64,000 nt of DNA from Avimonas intestinalis (GCA_904380375.1 CAJFID010000010.1:59096-123095), one strand, 5' to 3'; shown: positions 16,288 through 25,529, numbered from the stretch's first letter. Notes: generated by a model not told the origin, from the letters alone. Translations and numbers: made by a program.

Positions 16288-18087
16288 TTGATAAACGAAA
16301 ATACGCCGGAGCGGGAGGAGCTGCGGGACAGCGACTCCCTGCCGGAAACGGAGAATAAAGACACCCAGGCGGCCGCCGCCGACGAAGAGGCGGCAGGCGC
16401 CCCCGCTCCCTCGGAGGAAGCCGCGCAGGAGGCGCCCGCGGAAGATCCCGCCGCACAGGAGGCCGGGGCGGCGGAGGACATGACCGCCGAAGAACCGGCC
16501 GGGGAAAACGCCGGCGAGGAAGTCCCCGACGGGGCGGAAGGCGAGGACCCGAAGGACAAAAAGAAAAAGAGCCGGAAGGAGCGGGTCAAAAAGGACATCC
16601 GCAAGCTGCGCTACGGAGGGGTCGCTACCGCCCTGACGGTGGTGGTGGTCGCCGTGGTCGTCCTGGTCAACGTGGTGGCGAATATCCTCAACGAACGGTT
16701 CCCGATCAACCTTGACCTGACGGCGGATAAGCTCTTCACCCTGGGCGATGAAAGCCGGGAGATCGTCAGCAGCGTCGAAAAGGACGTGGAGATCGTCGTC
16801 TTCGCGGAGGAAAGCACGCTCGCCAACTCGTCGACCGAAGGGATGGGCGCGATCTTCAAGCAGCTGCACGAGCTGCTCGGCCTGTACCAGTCCTATTCGG
16901 GCGGGAAAATCGACGTCACCTATGTCGACCTTAACAGCGACCCCACCCTGATGACCCGGTACAGCGAGTACGAGGCCACCTCCTACGACGTGCTGTTCCT
17001 CTGCGGCGACCGGCACCAGAAGGTCAACATTTACGACATGTTCACCTACAACTATGACTATTATTCCCAGAGTGTGAATGTCACGGCTTCCAAGGTGGAG
17101 CAGATGATGGCTTCCAACCTGATGATGGTGACGTCCGACGAAACGCCGCAGATCCTGTTCCTGACCGGCCACGGGGAGGACGCCTACGCGACGTCCGGCC
17201 TGAAGGCGCTGCTGGAGGTCAACAACTACGAGCCCGTCGACCTGGATATCACCGGGTCGGAGGAGTACAGCGACGAAGCGGTGATGGCGTTCATCGTCGC
17301 GCCGGAGGACGATTACAGCGACAGCGAGATCGAGGCCCTGCGCACCTGGCTGGACAACGGCGGCCAGCGCGGCCGCCATCTGATGGTGCTGGTCAATTAC
17401 GCGGCCGACTGCCCGAACCTGTATGAGTTCCTGAGCGTGGAGTACGGCCTTGAGGTCACCGAAAACCTGGTGTGGGAGACCGACGCCAACCGCTATTTGG
17501 GAGATAACTTCTATGGATATAGTGACGTCGGCACCAGCGACTACCTGACGGATATCGCCGGCTCCCGCGTGCTGATGCCGATCACCCGGCAGATCCTGCC
17601 CACCGCCGGCACCGACACCAACAGCTCGCTGTTCAACACCTCCCTGCTCACCTTCCCGGAGAGCGCCAAGCTGGTCAAGATGGCGGACGCGATCGCGGAT
17701 CCGGACAATCCGGATCAGGAGGCGCCGGAGGCCTTTGACGCGGATGAATACCCGATTGTGGGCGGCGCCATGGCCACCAGCTGGACCTACGACAGCGACA
17801 ACAACCGGATTGAGACCAACGTGATCGTGCTGGGCAGCAGCGCGATGGCCTATGAAACGATTACCGGCATGAGCACGGTGGAAAACGAGGCGTTCCTGCT
17901 GAACATGACCAACGGGATCACCGGCAACGAGAACCCGGTGGATATTTCGAATAAGCCGCTTGAGCAGACCTCGCTGGAATTCACCACCGCGCAGCAGAAC
18001 ATTTTCTTCTTTGTGTTTGTGGCCGCGGTCCCGATCGCGATCCTGATCGTGTGCCTGGTGGTCTTCCTCAGGAGGAGGCGTCTATGA
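16288..18087 (+). CDS. GldG-like ABC auxiliary protein
   Basis: 599 aa from a TTG start at 16288. The site AAAGGAG (16274-16280) ends one base before an in-frame ATG at 16282 but eight bases before this TTG, so TTG is preferred. The N-terminal 100 residues are acidic and low-complexity (Glu/Ala/Pro), followed by Lys-rich KKKKSRKERVKKD and a membrane segment. The extracellular body is the ABC_transp_aux domain (NERFPINLDLTADKLFTLGD; FLTGHGEDAY), and a C-terminal helix ends in RRRRL. The acidic head is unusual next to textbook GldG. Overlaps the next gene by four bases. Confidence 0.88.
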   Translation: MINENTPEREELRDSDSLPETENKDTQAAAADEEAAGAPAPSEEAAQEAPAEDPAAQEAGAAEDMTAEEPAGENAGEEVPDGAEGEDPKDKKKKSRKERVKKDIRKLRYGGVATALTVVVVAVVVLVNVVANILNERFPINLDLTADKLFTLGDESREIVSSVEKDVEIVVFAEESTLANSSTEGMGAIFKQLHELLGLYQSYSGGKIDVTYVDLNSDPTLMTRYSEYEATSYDVLFLCGDRHQKVNIYDMFTYNYDYYSQSVNVTASKVEQMMASNLMMVTSDETPQILFLTGHGEDAYATSGLKALLEVNNYEPVDLDITGSEEYSDEAVMAFIVAPEDDYSDSEIEALRTWLDNGGQRGRHLMVLVNYAADCPNLYEFLSVEYGLEVTENLVWETDANRYLGDNFYGYSDVGTSDYLTDIAGSRVLMPITRQILPTAGTDTNSSLFNTSLLTFPESAKLVKMADAIADPDNPDQEAPEAFDADEYPIVGGAMATSWTYDSDNNRIETNVIVLGSSAMAYETITGMSTVENEAFLLNMTNGITGNENPVDISNKPLEQTSLEFTTAQQNIFFFVFVAAVPIAILIVCLVVFLRRRRL

Positions 18088-19607
18088 GCAAGCAGATCCG
18101 TACGTTACTCATCGCCGGGGTGGCCGTCCTCGTGCTGGTCGCCCTGCTGCTGGGGCTTCTCTTCCTCCTGCCGAGCGGGGAGGAGGAAGAGGAATCCTCT
18201 TCCTCCAGCGACACGTCGATCACCCTGCTTGATAAATCCACCGACGAAAACGGCGATACCATCAGCGACCCCGTCAGCCAGGCGGTGTTCAGCCAAGGCG
18301 GCGCCTCCTATACCATCGCCCCCGACGAGGAGGGCGAGATGCGGGTCGCGGGCTTTGACGACCTGCCGGTTTCCACCTCCGCCGTCAGCGCGATGGCCAA
18401 CAATTTTGCCACCATCACCGCTACCCGCAAGGTGGCGGATACCTCAGAAAACGAAGCGGACTTCGGTTTGGACGAGCCGCAGGCGACTGCGGAAATCACC
18501 TACGCCGACGGCACGGTGGTCACCGCCGAGCTGGGGGACGAGACTCCGCTTGAGGACGGCTACTATTTCCGCCTGAGCACGGACGAGGCCATCTACATCG
18601 TGAGCACCTCCCTGGGCAGCCGGATGCTGGATAAGGCGGAAGCCTATGTCGGCACCTCGCTGATTGTCGCCCCCTCAACCAGGGAGGACGACGAGAACGG
18701 CCAGGCGGTGGTGTACGGGATGGATTTAAGCGGTACCGTCCGCGCGTCCAAGCCCTTCTCCGTGCGTGTTTATGAAGAGGGCGACCCGTCAAGCCTGAGC
18801 AGCTTCGGCTATGTGATCGACTCCCCGAGCATGGCGGGCGTCAGCCAGAACGAGGATGTGCAGTCCCTGTTTTCCAGCGCCACCTCCCTCAGCGCGACGG
18901 ACACCGAAAAGGCCCATCCCACGTCGGAGGATCTGGCGGAATATGGCCTGGATAACCCGTACTCGGTGTGCGAGCTGACCCTGGCCATCCAGAGCAGCAG
19001 CACCGACGAGGACGATAACACGGTCATCATCTACTACAATAAGACCGAGCACACCATCCGGCTGGGGAATAAAAACGACGACGGCTACTATTACGCACTG
19101 ATTGACGACTACGACGCGGTGTTCCTGGTGAGTGCTTCCTCCGTACCGTGGGCGGAGGCGCAGTATGCGGATGTCGTCAACACCTTCCTGTTCTCCAACA
19201 ACATCGTCGACGTGGCGTCGATCAGCGTGACGGCGGACGGGGAGGAGACCACCTTTGAGCTCGAGCATTTCCCGGATGCGGAAAGCAACGACGAGAAGCT
19301 GACCGTCACCGTCGACGGCACCGTCTACCCGACCAGCGATTTCCGTTCCCTGTACCAGGTGTTTATGCAGGTGGAGCGGTATGGGGAGACCGATGAGACC
19401 CCCGCTGGGGATCCGGATGTGGTGTTTACCGTCAACCTGAGCGATGACAGCACCCCGGATGTGGTGGCCAGGTTCTATAAGCAGAGCGCCAGCGTGTATA
19501 TCTGCGCGATCGAAGGCGGCGACACCTATACCGTCAAGGCCAGCGATGTGGAGAATATGCTTACCCAGGTGCAGCGGTATCTCAACGGGGAAGAGGTAGA
19601 CAACTAA
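18084..19607 (+). CDS. DUF4340 domain protein of the Gld-type ABC operon
   Basis: 507 aa; ATG at 18084 overlaps the previous stop (ATGA), with AGGAGGAGG upstream. An N-terminal membrane segment (residues 6-30) is followed by an acidic and serine linker (GEEEEESSSSSDT), then repeated beta-rich DUF4340 units; one unit carries DFGLDEPQATAEITYADGT and another EYGLDNPYSVCEL. Probably anchored outside the cell. DUF4340 proteins accompany GldG-like genes in many bacteria; the biochemical role is unknown. The operon ends at a 19-bp-stem terminator. Confidence 0.87.
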   Translation: MSKQIRTLLIAGVAVLVLVALLLGLLFLLPSGEEEEESSSSSDTSITLLDKSTDENGDTISDPVSQAVFSQGGASYTIAPDEEGEMRVAGFDDLPVSTSAVSAMANNFATITATRKVADTSENEADFGLDEPQATAEITYADGTVVTAELGDETPLEDGYYFRLSTDEAIYIVSTSLGSRMLDKAEAYVGTSLIVAPSTREDDENGQAVVYGMDLSGTVRASKPFSVRVYEEGDPSSLSSFGYVIDSPSMAGVSQNEDVQSLFSSATSLSATDTEKAHPTSEDLAEYGLDNPYSVCELTLAIQSSSTDEDDNTVIIYYNKTEHTIRLGNKNDDGYYYALIDDYDAVFLVSASSVPWAEAQYADVVNTFLFSNNIVDVASISVTADGEETTFELEHFPDAESNDEKLTVTVDGTVYPTSDFRSLYQVFMQVERYGETDETPAGDPDVVFTVNLSDDSTPDVVARFYKQSASVYICAIEGGDTYTVKASDVENMLTQVQRYLNGEEVDN

Positions 19608-19665
19608 CCCCATCCCCACCAGGCGCCGGGGATATCCCGCCGGCTGCCGCACGCTGTAAAGCACA

Positions 19666-19705
19666 AAAGGCCCCCTCTTTTGCCTTGGCAAAAGAGGGGG
19701 CCTTT
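19666..19705. terminator. Bidirectional terminator
   Basis: Perfect 19-bp inverted repeat (AAAGGCCCCCTCTTTTGCC and its complement) with a two-base loop, between the convergent DUF4340 and methyltransferase genes. T runs lie within the stem ends on both strands. Confidence 0.85.
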
Positions 19706-19814
19706 GCGGTCCGGCGGCCCGGAACAGGACTAGCGCTTCTTATGCCGCGGCCGCTTTCCGCGCTCTGCGGCCGATAGAGGACTAGCCGATGGGGAACGGG
19801 CCTTTCTCCTGAGT

Positions 19815-19897
19815 GGAGGCGCACCGCGCATCCCTTCGGTGAGTCGGCCTGCGCACAGTTCGGCCGCCCTTTCCCCGCGCAGGGGATGCGTGCCTCC
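19815..19897. other. Composite inverted-repeat element in the 333-bp gap 19608-19940
   Basis: Outer arms GGAGGC...CGCATCCC (19815-19834) pair with GGGATGCG-T-GCCTCC (19883-19897) around an internal loop; a perfect inner stem CCTGCGC/GCGCAGG lies at 19848-19854/19877-19883. It sits downstream of both convergent genes and past the terminator. It reads like a structured intergenic repeat or small RNA gene; no promoter was found. Confidence 0.4.
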
Positions 19898-19940
19898 TCC
19901 CTTGGCGGCTTCCCCATGTGTTCCGGCGGCCCCAGGACCG

Positions 19941-20783
19941 TTATCGCGCCGGCGCGGCCGGCTCCTTGTTTACCTGCTTGCGGTAGCAAAAGACGTCTTT
20001 GCCGAAGCTGCCGACATAATACTTTTCCTGCCAGCCGCGGCGGAGCAGTTCCCCGTTCCGCGTTATGTCGCGCTCCGAATCCCCGGGGCAGTCCAGCAGC
20101 CAGCCACCCGGCCGGCAGACCCGGGTCAGCTCCGCGATTTCCCGGTCGTAATCGTCGCCGACGACATGGCCGGACATCACTACGTCAAAGGTGTCGTCCG
20201 GGAAGGGCAAGGCGTCCGCAAAGCCGTCCAAAACCCGGACATTGCGGATCCCCTGCCGCTGGGCCTTGTCGCGCATAAATTCCCGGAGCGTCCCCACCGG
20301 CTCGCTCGCATACACCCAGGCGGCCTTTTCCGCGGCGGCAAACGCCAGGCGGCCGGAGCCGGCGCCGACGTCAAGGACGGTCTTCCCCGTGAGGTCTGCC
20401 AATTCAAACAGGCGCTGCTTATCCCATCCCCGGATAAAGTCGCAGTGCTCCGCCATTTCCTCCGGCGTGGTATAGATCGTAAAATCCTCCACGCCGAGCA
20501 GGACGTACTTTTCGGCTTTCCGGACCTGCCGGGCGTCGGCGTCCACAGGGGCGCTGCGGACCAGCTCCCGCACCTGCGGCGCGCATTCCGGGCAGCGGCG
20601 GGCCAGATACCACGCGACGGCGGGGTTTGCCTTGAGCGCAATCCCCATGCACGCCCGCCATTTGTCCTTGTCGTCGCCCCATCCGCCCCAGCGGAGCATC
20701 AAGCGGATCTGGAACCGTTCCAAGAGAAGGAAACTGTTGAACGAATAGGCCTCCGGGTCAATCCAATGCAAAGATAATGGCAT
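19941..20783 (-). CDS. Class I SAM-dependent methyltransferase
   Basis: 280 aa; ATG at 20783 after GGAGG. The SAM-binding motif I is VLDVGAGSGRLAFAAAE (about residues 135-151), motif II/III region FDVVMSGHVVGDD and post-motif RVCRPGGWLLDCPG. A 130-residue N-terminal domain precedes the Rossmann fold and has no motif I recognise (it includes RRCPECAP, a possible metal-binding pair). Substrate unknown. A tiny open frame (20808-20864) lies just upstream on the same strand. Confidence 0.8.
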   Translation of the reverse strand: MPLSLHWIDPEAYSFNSFLLLERFQIRLMLRWGGWGDDKDKWRACMGIALKANPAVAWYLARRCPECAPQVRELVRSAPVDADARQVRKAEKYVLLGVEDFTIYTTPEEMAEHCDFIRGWDKQRLFELADLTGKTVLDVGAGSGRLAFAAAEKAAWVYASEPVGTLREFMRDKAQRQGIRNVRVLDGFADALPFPDDTFDVVMSGHVVGDDYDREIAELTRVCRPGGWLLDCPGDSERDITRNGELLRRGWQEKYYVGSFGKDVFCYRKQVNKEPAAPAR

Positions 20784-20807
20784 ACAATCCTCCGGCTTTC
20801 TGGAGGG

Positions 20808-20864
20808 CTATTTTCTGTCCGCCCTCCTTACGATGGTTTTGACGGTCAGGGCCGCGTATTTCAT
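20808..20864 (-). CDS. Possible 18-residue leader peptide
   Basis: ATG at 20864 with AAAGGGTG seven bases upstream; it encodes MKYAALTVKTIVRRADRK and stops 24 bp before the methyltransferase start. The ribosome site is good, but the frame is too short to judge by composition. It may be a leader that couples translation, a real microprotein, or chance. Confidence 0.3.
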   Translation of the reverse strand: MKYAALTVKTIVRRADRK

Positions 20865-20940
20865 CTTCAACACCCTTTCTGTACAAGATTACGCGGGTAT
20901 GCGGGGCGCTTTACGGCGCGCCCGCGGCATCCGCCAGACA

Positions 20941-20969
20941 ATTATACCGCGAATGCAACAAAAAAGAAA
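20941..20969 (-). promoter_or_regulatory. Weak candidate promoter for the methyltransferase unit
   Basis: Consensus TATAAT on the minus strand at 20941-20946, but the -35 at 17 bp (TTTCTT) is poor. Its position suits the small frame and methyltransferase. Confidence 0.35.
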
Positions 20970-21069
20970 GGGATAAAATAATTTTTTATACATTTTATCA
21001 CAAGAAAACAGCGTGCAGCTTCGACTCCCCGATTGAGCGCATCGGCCGAGAAGGCCGGCCCTCCGAAAA

Positions 21070-21087
21070 GGAGCGGGCGCCCGCTCC
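21070..21087. repeat. 18-bp perfect palindrome
   Basis: GGAGCGGGCGCCCGCTCC, in the gap between divergent methyltransferase and glycosyltransferase genes. There is no T-tract, so it is not a terminator; it could be a protein-binding site. Confidence 0.45.
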
Positions 21088-21130
21088 CCCGGCCATCCCC
21101 GGTTTTCCTCCCGAAAAAGCCGCCGGAGGG

Positions 21131-21160
21131 TTGCGCAAAGAGGGGCGGGCGGGATATAAT
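21131..21160 (+). promoter_or_regulatory. Promoter of the glycosyltransferase gene
   Basis: TTGCGC (21131-21136), 18 bp, TATAAT (21155-21160). It leaves a GC-rich leader of about 245 nt in which nothing else was recognised. Confidence 0.65.
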
Positions 21161-21411
21161 AAGCGGTATACAGAGTGCCCCCAAATCGCCGCCGCCCTAT
21201 CCACGCGGAACCGGCGGAGAAAGGCAAGAGCGCCGCGGCGGACGCGGACGCAGGCCGGAGGCTCCGGACGAAAAAGGGAAGATGCCGAAAAGGGCAGAAA
21301 AGAACACAGGGGCACAAAGAAGCACCGGGGCCCGCAAGGGGGCGGGAGGCTCGCACCGAGCCTTTCCTGCGCAGCGGTATGGAAAACGGAAAAGACAGGG
21401 GAGAAAAGCCG

Positions 21412-22539
21412 ATGAAGGTATTGATGGTCCCGTCCTGGTACCCGACGCCGGGCGCGCCGCTGTTGGGTACGTTTTATAAGGAGCAGGCGGAGGCGCTGGC
21501 TGAGCGCGGGGTGGAGATGGCGGTCGCCCATGTCAGCGTGGGCGGGGACTTCCGTCCCTCCCACAACGGCATCCGGCGGCAGGAGGTCAACGGGGTGCTG
21601 ACCTATGTCTACACCCGTCCCAACCTCACCCCCCGTTGGGAGGGGGGGCGCTGCTGGCAGCGCACCCGGATGCTCGAGGCGCTCTACCGGCGGATTGAGA
21701 GGGAATGGGGGAGGCCGGACGTGGTCAACCTTCGCTCCTCCCTGCACGGGTACGAGGCTATGGCCCTCTGCCGCCGGCACGGCCTGCCCCTCTTTTTCAT
21801 GGAGCATTCCTCCTATGTCTTAACCGAGCCGGCGAACAGCCCGGCGGTGCGGCGGCTCCACGCGGTCATGAAGGCCTCCCGGGTCAACGCCTGCGTCAGC
21901 AGCGCCCTGCAAAGGGTGATGGAGCCCGCGGGCGAAACCCGCATCATCCCCGACCCCGTGGACGGGCGCGCCTTTTATCCCAAGGAGACCCCGCCGCGGG
22001 AGGCGTTCACCTTCCGGGCGATGGGCCAGCTCCGGCCGATCAAGGGGTACGACACCCTGATCCGCGCGTTTGCCCTGCTGAAAAAGCGGAGCGCCCGCCC
22101 CCTGCGGCTGGAGATCGCCGGCGCGGGCGGGATGCGGGAAAGCCTGCAGGCGCAGATTGACGAGGCGGGGCTCGGCGGGGACTGCCGCCTGGTCGGGACG
22201 GTCCCCCGGGAGCAGGCGGTGGATTTCATGAACGGGTGCGACTGCTTTATCTGCTCCTCCCGGGTGGAGACGCTCTCCTGCGTGCTCAACGAAGCGGCGG
22301 CCTGCGGCAAGCCGGTCATCAGCACCCGCTGCGGCGGCCCGCTCGATATCGTGACCGAGGAGTCCGGCCTGCTCGTCCCGGTGGACGACCCCGGGGCCAT
22401 GGCGGACGCCATGCAAAGGATGGCCGAAGCCGCGGCATCGTATGACCCGGCCCGCATCCGCGCCCTGACGCTGGAACGCTTTGGGCGGGATACCGTGTGC
22501 GAGCGGCTGGTCGCCGCCTGCCGGGACGCGGCCCGCTGA
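21412..22539 (+). CDS. GT4-family glycosyltransferase
   Basis: 375 aa from ATG at 21412 (GGGGAG upstream); the longer frame from 21175 lacks a ribosome site. GT-B fold: N-terminal VLMVPSWYPTPGAPLLGTFY, acceptor-side FFMEHSSYVL, then donor-binding FRAMGQLRPIKGYDTLIRAF and the E-x7-E motif in VETLSCVLNEAAACGKPVI. This pattern is that of retaining, nucleotide-sugar-dependent GT4 enzymes. The acceptor cannot be told; no capsule or teichoic-acid cluster surrounds it. Confidence 0.9.
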   Translation: MKVLMVPSWYPTPGAPLLGTFYKEQAEALAERGVEMAVAHVSVGGDFRPSHNGIRRQEVNGVLTYVYTRPNLTPRWEGGRCWQRTRMLEALYRRIEREWGRPDVVNLRSSLHGYEAMALCRRHGLPLFFMEHSSYVLTEPANSPAVRRLHAVMKASRVNACVSSALQRVMEPAGETRIIPDPVDGRAFYPKETPPREAFTFRAMGQLRPIKGYDTLIRAFALLKKRSARPLRLEIAGAGGMRESLQAQIDEAGLGGDCRLVGTVPREQAVDFMNGCDCFICSSRVETLSCVLNEAAACGKPVISTRCGGPLDIVTEESGLLVPVDDPGAMADAMQRMAEAAASYDPARIRALTLERFGRDTVCERLVAACRDAAR

Positions 22540-22653
22540 TTTTTCCCGGTCAGGAGGCATATACATGCCGTGGGAGGGCCGCCGCCCCGCCGGCAAGGCC
22601 AGGCGGGGCCATGGAGGTTCCTCACAATATTTATTGAAAAGGAGTCGGTGACG

Positions 22654-23520
22654 ATGCCGCAGACGCTTTCGCGTCCCCCTCTTCCGCCGAGCCGGGTAAT
22701 GACCCTCCATCCCGGCGAGGTCCCGTATTACTCCTTCCCCGCATTTGACGCGCTGCCGTTTGTCCGGCACGGCTTTTCCACCCGCCTGGGCGGGGTGAGC
22801 CGCGGGGACTGCGAGAGCATGAACCTCAGCTACAGCCGGGGGGACGACCCCGCCGCTGTGCGGGAGAATTTTGAACGCTTCTGCGGCGCGATCGGCGTCA
22901 AAGCCGAAAACGTCGTGGTTTCGGCGCAGGAGCACCATATTAACCTGTACAACGCGACCGCGGCCGACCGCGGCCGGGGCGTGACCCGCCCCAAGGGATA
23001 TGCCGATGTGGACGGCCTGCTGACCGACGAGCCGGACGTGGTGCTCTGCACTCAGTACGCCGACTGCGTCCCCCTCTTTTTCCTGGATCCCGTGCGCCGG
23101 GTGGCCGCGACCTCCCACGCGGGCTGGAAGGGGACGGCGGCCCGGATCGGTGCCGTGACGGTAGAACGGATGGCCGCGGATTACGGCTGCCGGAGGGAGG
23201 ACATCCTGGCGGCGATCGGGCCGTCAATCGGCCCCTGCTGCTTTGAGGTGGACGCCCCGGTCTGGGAGGTGTTTGCCGCGATGGCCGAGTTTGCCTCGGA
23301 CGGCGCCCCTGCCTGCGGGCGGGAGGACGGCGGCGGCAAATACCATGTCGATTTGTGGGAGATGAACCGGCGGATCCTCTGCGCCGCCGGGGTGCGCCCG
23401 GAGAAGATCGCTGTGACCGACCTATGTACCCGCTGCCATCCGGACGTCTTTTGGTCCCATCGGGCGACCGGCGGCCGGCGGGGAAACCTCGGGGCGTTCC
23501 TCTCCCTGACCCAGCGCTGA
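22654..23520 (+). CDS. pgeF: Peptidoglycan editing factor PgeF / YlmD-family purine nucleoside enzyme
   Basis: 288 aa; ATG at 22654, nine bases after AAAAGGAG. The multicopper-like laccase fold is shown by FVRHGFSTRLGGVS, the metal residues in QYADCVPLFF and SHAGWKGTAARI, IGPSIGPCCFEV, and a C-terminal TRCHPDVFWSHRA. Family members phosphorolyse purine nucleosides and deaminate adenosine; E. coli PgeF also edits peptidoglycan precursors. The start at GTG 22648 is possible but too close to the ribosome site. Confidence 0.93.
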   Translation: MPQTLSRPPLPPSRVMTLHPGEVPYYSFPAFDALPFVRHGFSTRLGGVSRGDCESMNLSYSRGDDPAAVRENFERFCGAIGVKAENVVVSAQEHHINLYNATAADRGRGVTRPKGYADVDGLLTDEPDVVLCTQYADCVPLFFLDPVRRVAATSHAGWKGTAARIGAVTVERMAADYGCRREDILAAIGPSIGPCCFEVDAPVWEVFAAMAEFASDGAPACGREDGGGKYHVDLWEMNRRILCAAGVRPEKIAVTDLCTRCHPDVFWSHRATGGRRGNLGAFLSLTQR

Positions 23521-23600
23521 GAGGCGCCCCGCCGCTGGCCCCTCTTTTGCATAGGAGGGGGCGGGAGCAGGAGGCGAATGCCACAGGAAGGTGGGAAAGA

Positions 23601-24593
23601 ATGATGCCCTATCCCTTGGCGGATATGCTTTTGTATTTTTTCCTCTACAGCTTTTTCGGCTGGGTGATGGAAACGGTCCTCTGTTCCGTTAAGGAGCGCC
23701 GCTTTGTCAACCGCGGCTTCCTGAACGGGCCGGTCTGCCCGATCTACGGCTGCGGCGTGCTGCTGATGCTGCTGGCTCTGGTGCCGGTACGCAACGGCAT
23801 CCCCCATCCGCTCGCCGCGCTGCCGGTGGTGTACGTCCTCGGCACGGTCCTGGCGTCGGCGGTGGAATACGTCACCTCCTGGGCGATGGAAAAGCTGTTT
23901 CACGCCCGCTGGTGGGATTATTCGCATTTCCGCTTTAACCTCAACGGCCGGATCTGCCTGCCGATCTCCCTGATCTGGGGGGCGCTGGCGACGGGGTTCC
24001 TCTACCTAGTGCAGCCGCTGCTTGAGCGGCTGGTCGTCTGGCTGTATGGCTGCGCCGGCTGGCTGCCCGGCCTGTTGGCAGGGGTTTTCGCCCTGGTGTT
24101 TGTGGTGGATCTGGCGGTTTCGGTCCGTGTCGCCCGGGCGATCGGCAACAAGCTGGAGCAGCTGGAAAAGTGGAGCGAGCTCATCCGCGCCCACCTGGAA
24201 AGCCTCGAGCTGCCGTCCAAGCAGGCGGTGCTTGAAAGGCTGGAGGCGGCCTACGCCCGGTACGCGGAGCAGAATGCCCGCCGCGCGCAGGAACGGCGGG
24301 AGCGCCTTGCCGAGTGGCGCGCCCTGCCGGAGGAGGACTTCCGCCGCCGCTTGGCCGACACCGCCGCCGAGCTGAAAAAACGCAGGGAGGGCGCGATCGC
24401 CGGGACCCGGGCGCTCCAGCGCCGGATGCTGCGCGCCTTCCCGCATCTGAGCCGGCGGGGCAAGGCGGCTGCCCGTGACCCGTTTGAGAATGAGGAGCGT
24501 TTGCAGGCAAAGACGGATACGCCGGTGCCCGGCGGGAGCCGGGATAGCGCGGCCGAGAAAAAGGAGTTGGATGCCTGCGGAAAGCGCCCTTGA
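23601..24593 (+). CDS. CmpB-family (PF06541-type) putative ABC transporter permease
   Basis: 330 aa; ATG ATG at 23601, AGGAAGG upstream. Four to five membrane segments in the first 165 residues carry the family pattern FFLYSFFGWVMETV, NRGFLNGPVCPIYGCG and YSHFRFNLNGRICLPISL. The C-terminal half is a charged, Arg/Glu/Ala-rich helix, probably a cytoplasmic coiled coil, then a disordered tail. Despite its database name, no ATPase partner is next to it, and transport function is unproven. Confidence 0.85.
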   Translation: MMPYPLADMLLYFFLYSFFGWVMETVLCSVKERRFVNRGFLNGPVCPIYGCGVLLMLLALVPVRNGIPHPLAALPVVYVLGTVLASAVEYVTSWAMEKLFHARWWDYSHFRFNLNGRICLPISLIWGALATGFLYLVQPLLERLVVWLYGCAGWLPGLLAGVFALVFVVDLAVSVRVARAIGNKLEQLEKWSELIRAHLESLELPSKQAVLERLEAAYARYAEQNARRAQERRERLAEWRALPEEDFRRRLADTAAELKKRREGAIAGTRALQRRMLRAFPHLSRRGKAAARDPFENEERLQAKTDTPVPGGSRDSAAEKKELDACGKRP

Positions 24594-24819
24594 TAGGTCG
24601 TTTAGAAAGGGCCGGCGCGGAAAAGAGGTACAGGAAGGAAAATGAAAGCCGGGCCGGCTGCCAAACGCAGCGGGCTTTGCTGTAGTGCCCGGGAAAAGCG
24701 CGGCTCTCCCAGATCTCATTTGGGGGAAGGCGTTTTTTCGGATTTGCGGCCGTTCCCGATTTACCGTCAAACCGGGGGCAGGATCAAACGGGGCGTCCGT
24801 GAGAACAAGGGGGGCATCC

Positions 24820-25371
24820 ATGATTTTTGAAACCGAACGCTTGATGTTCCGGGAGATGGCACAAAGCGATTTCCAGGATTTGGCCGAAATTCTGCAAAAC
24901 CCGAAGGTAATGTATGCTTATGAGCATCTTTTCTCCGAACAGAACGTCCGGGAATGGCTTGACCGGCAGATCGGGAGATACCGGAAATACGGCTTTGGCC
25001 TGTGGGCTGTTCAATTAAAGGCTTCCAATGCAATGATCGGGCAGGCGGGGCTTACCATGCAGCCGTATAAGGATACGGAAGTGCTGGAAATCGGCTATTT
25101 GCTAAAGGAAAGCTTCTGGCATTGCGGATACGCGAGGGAAGCCGCCTGCGGCTGTAAACAATACGCGTTTGAGCGGCTAAACGCTGATACCGTGCATGCG
25201 ATCATTAAGGCGGATAACGCCGCCTCTATCAGGGTGGCGGAAAGCATAGGCATGAGGAAAGAGGATGAATTTGCCGCCCGGTATTACCAGGGGGACAGGC
25301 TGCATTTTTTGTATTCCGTCCACAGACAGGCACCGGCTTTCGGCCGCTGGCAAAGCGTGTCCGAGGCATAG
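24820..25371 (+). CDS. GNAT-family N-acetyltransferase
   Basis: 183 aa from ATG at 24820 (AAGGGGGG upstream; the 5' extension to 24685 is rejected). RimJ/RimL-like: FETERLMFREMAQSDFQDL at the start, GYLLKESFWHCGYAREA for the acetyl-CoA loop, and ADNAASIRVAESIGMRKE near the end. It is lower in G+C than its neighbours, a mild sign of separate origin. The substrate is unknown, possibly a protein N-terminus or small amine. Confidence 0.88.
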   Translation: MIFETERLMFREMAQSDFQDLAEILQNPKVMYAYEHLFSEQNVREWLDRQIGRYRKYGFGLWAVQLKASNAMIGQAGLTMQPYKDTEVLEIGYLLKESFWHCGYAREAACGCKQYAFERLNADTVHAIIKADNAASIRVAESIGMRKEDEFAARYYQGDRLHFLYSVHRQAPAFGRWQSVSEA

Positions 25372-25440
25372 ACACCCGTTACTATGCTCTCCTGTGTCCG
25401 TTTTTGGAGAGCCTTCTCCCAGCCGGCGGGCAAGGAACAC

Positions 25441-25479
25441 AAAGGGCCTGCGCAGGATGCTATCCTGCGCAGGCCCTTT
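25441..25479. terminator. Bidirectional terminator
   Basis: Perfect 18-bp stem AAAGGGCCTGCGCAGGAT with a three-base loop, between the convergent GNAT and esterase genes. Confidence 0.85.
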
Positions 25480-25529
25480 CCTTTACAAAAGCGCGGGCGG
25501 CCGCCCGGCCTTTTGCCAGGCTGGCGCGT

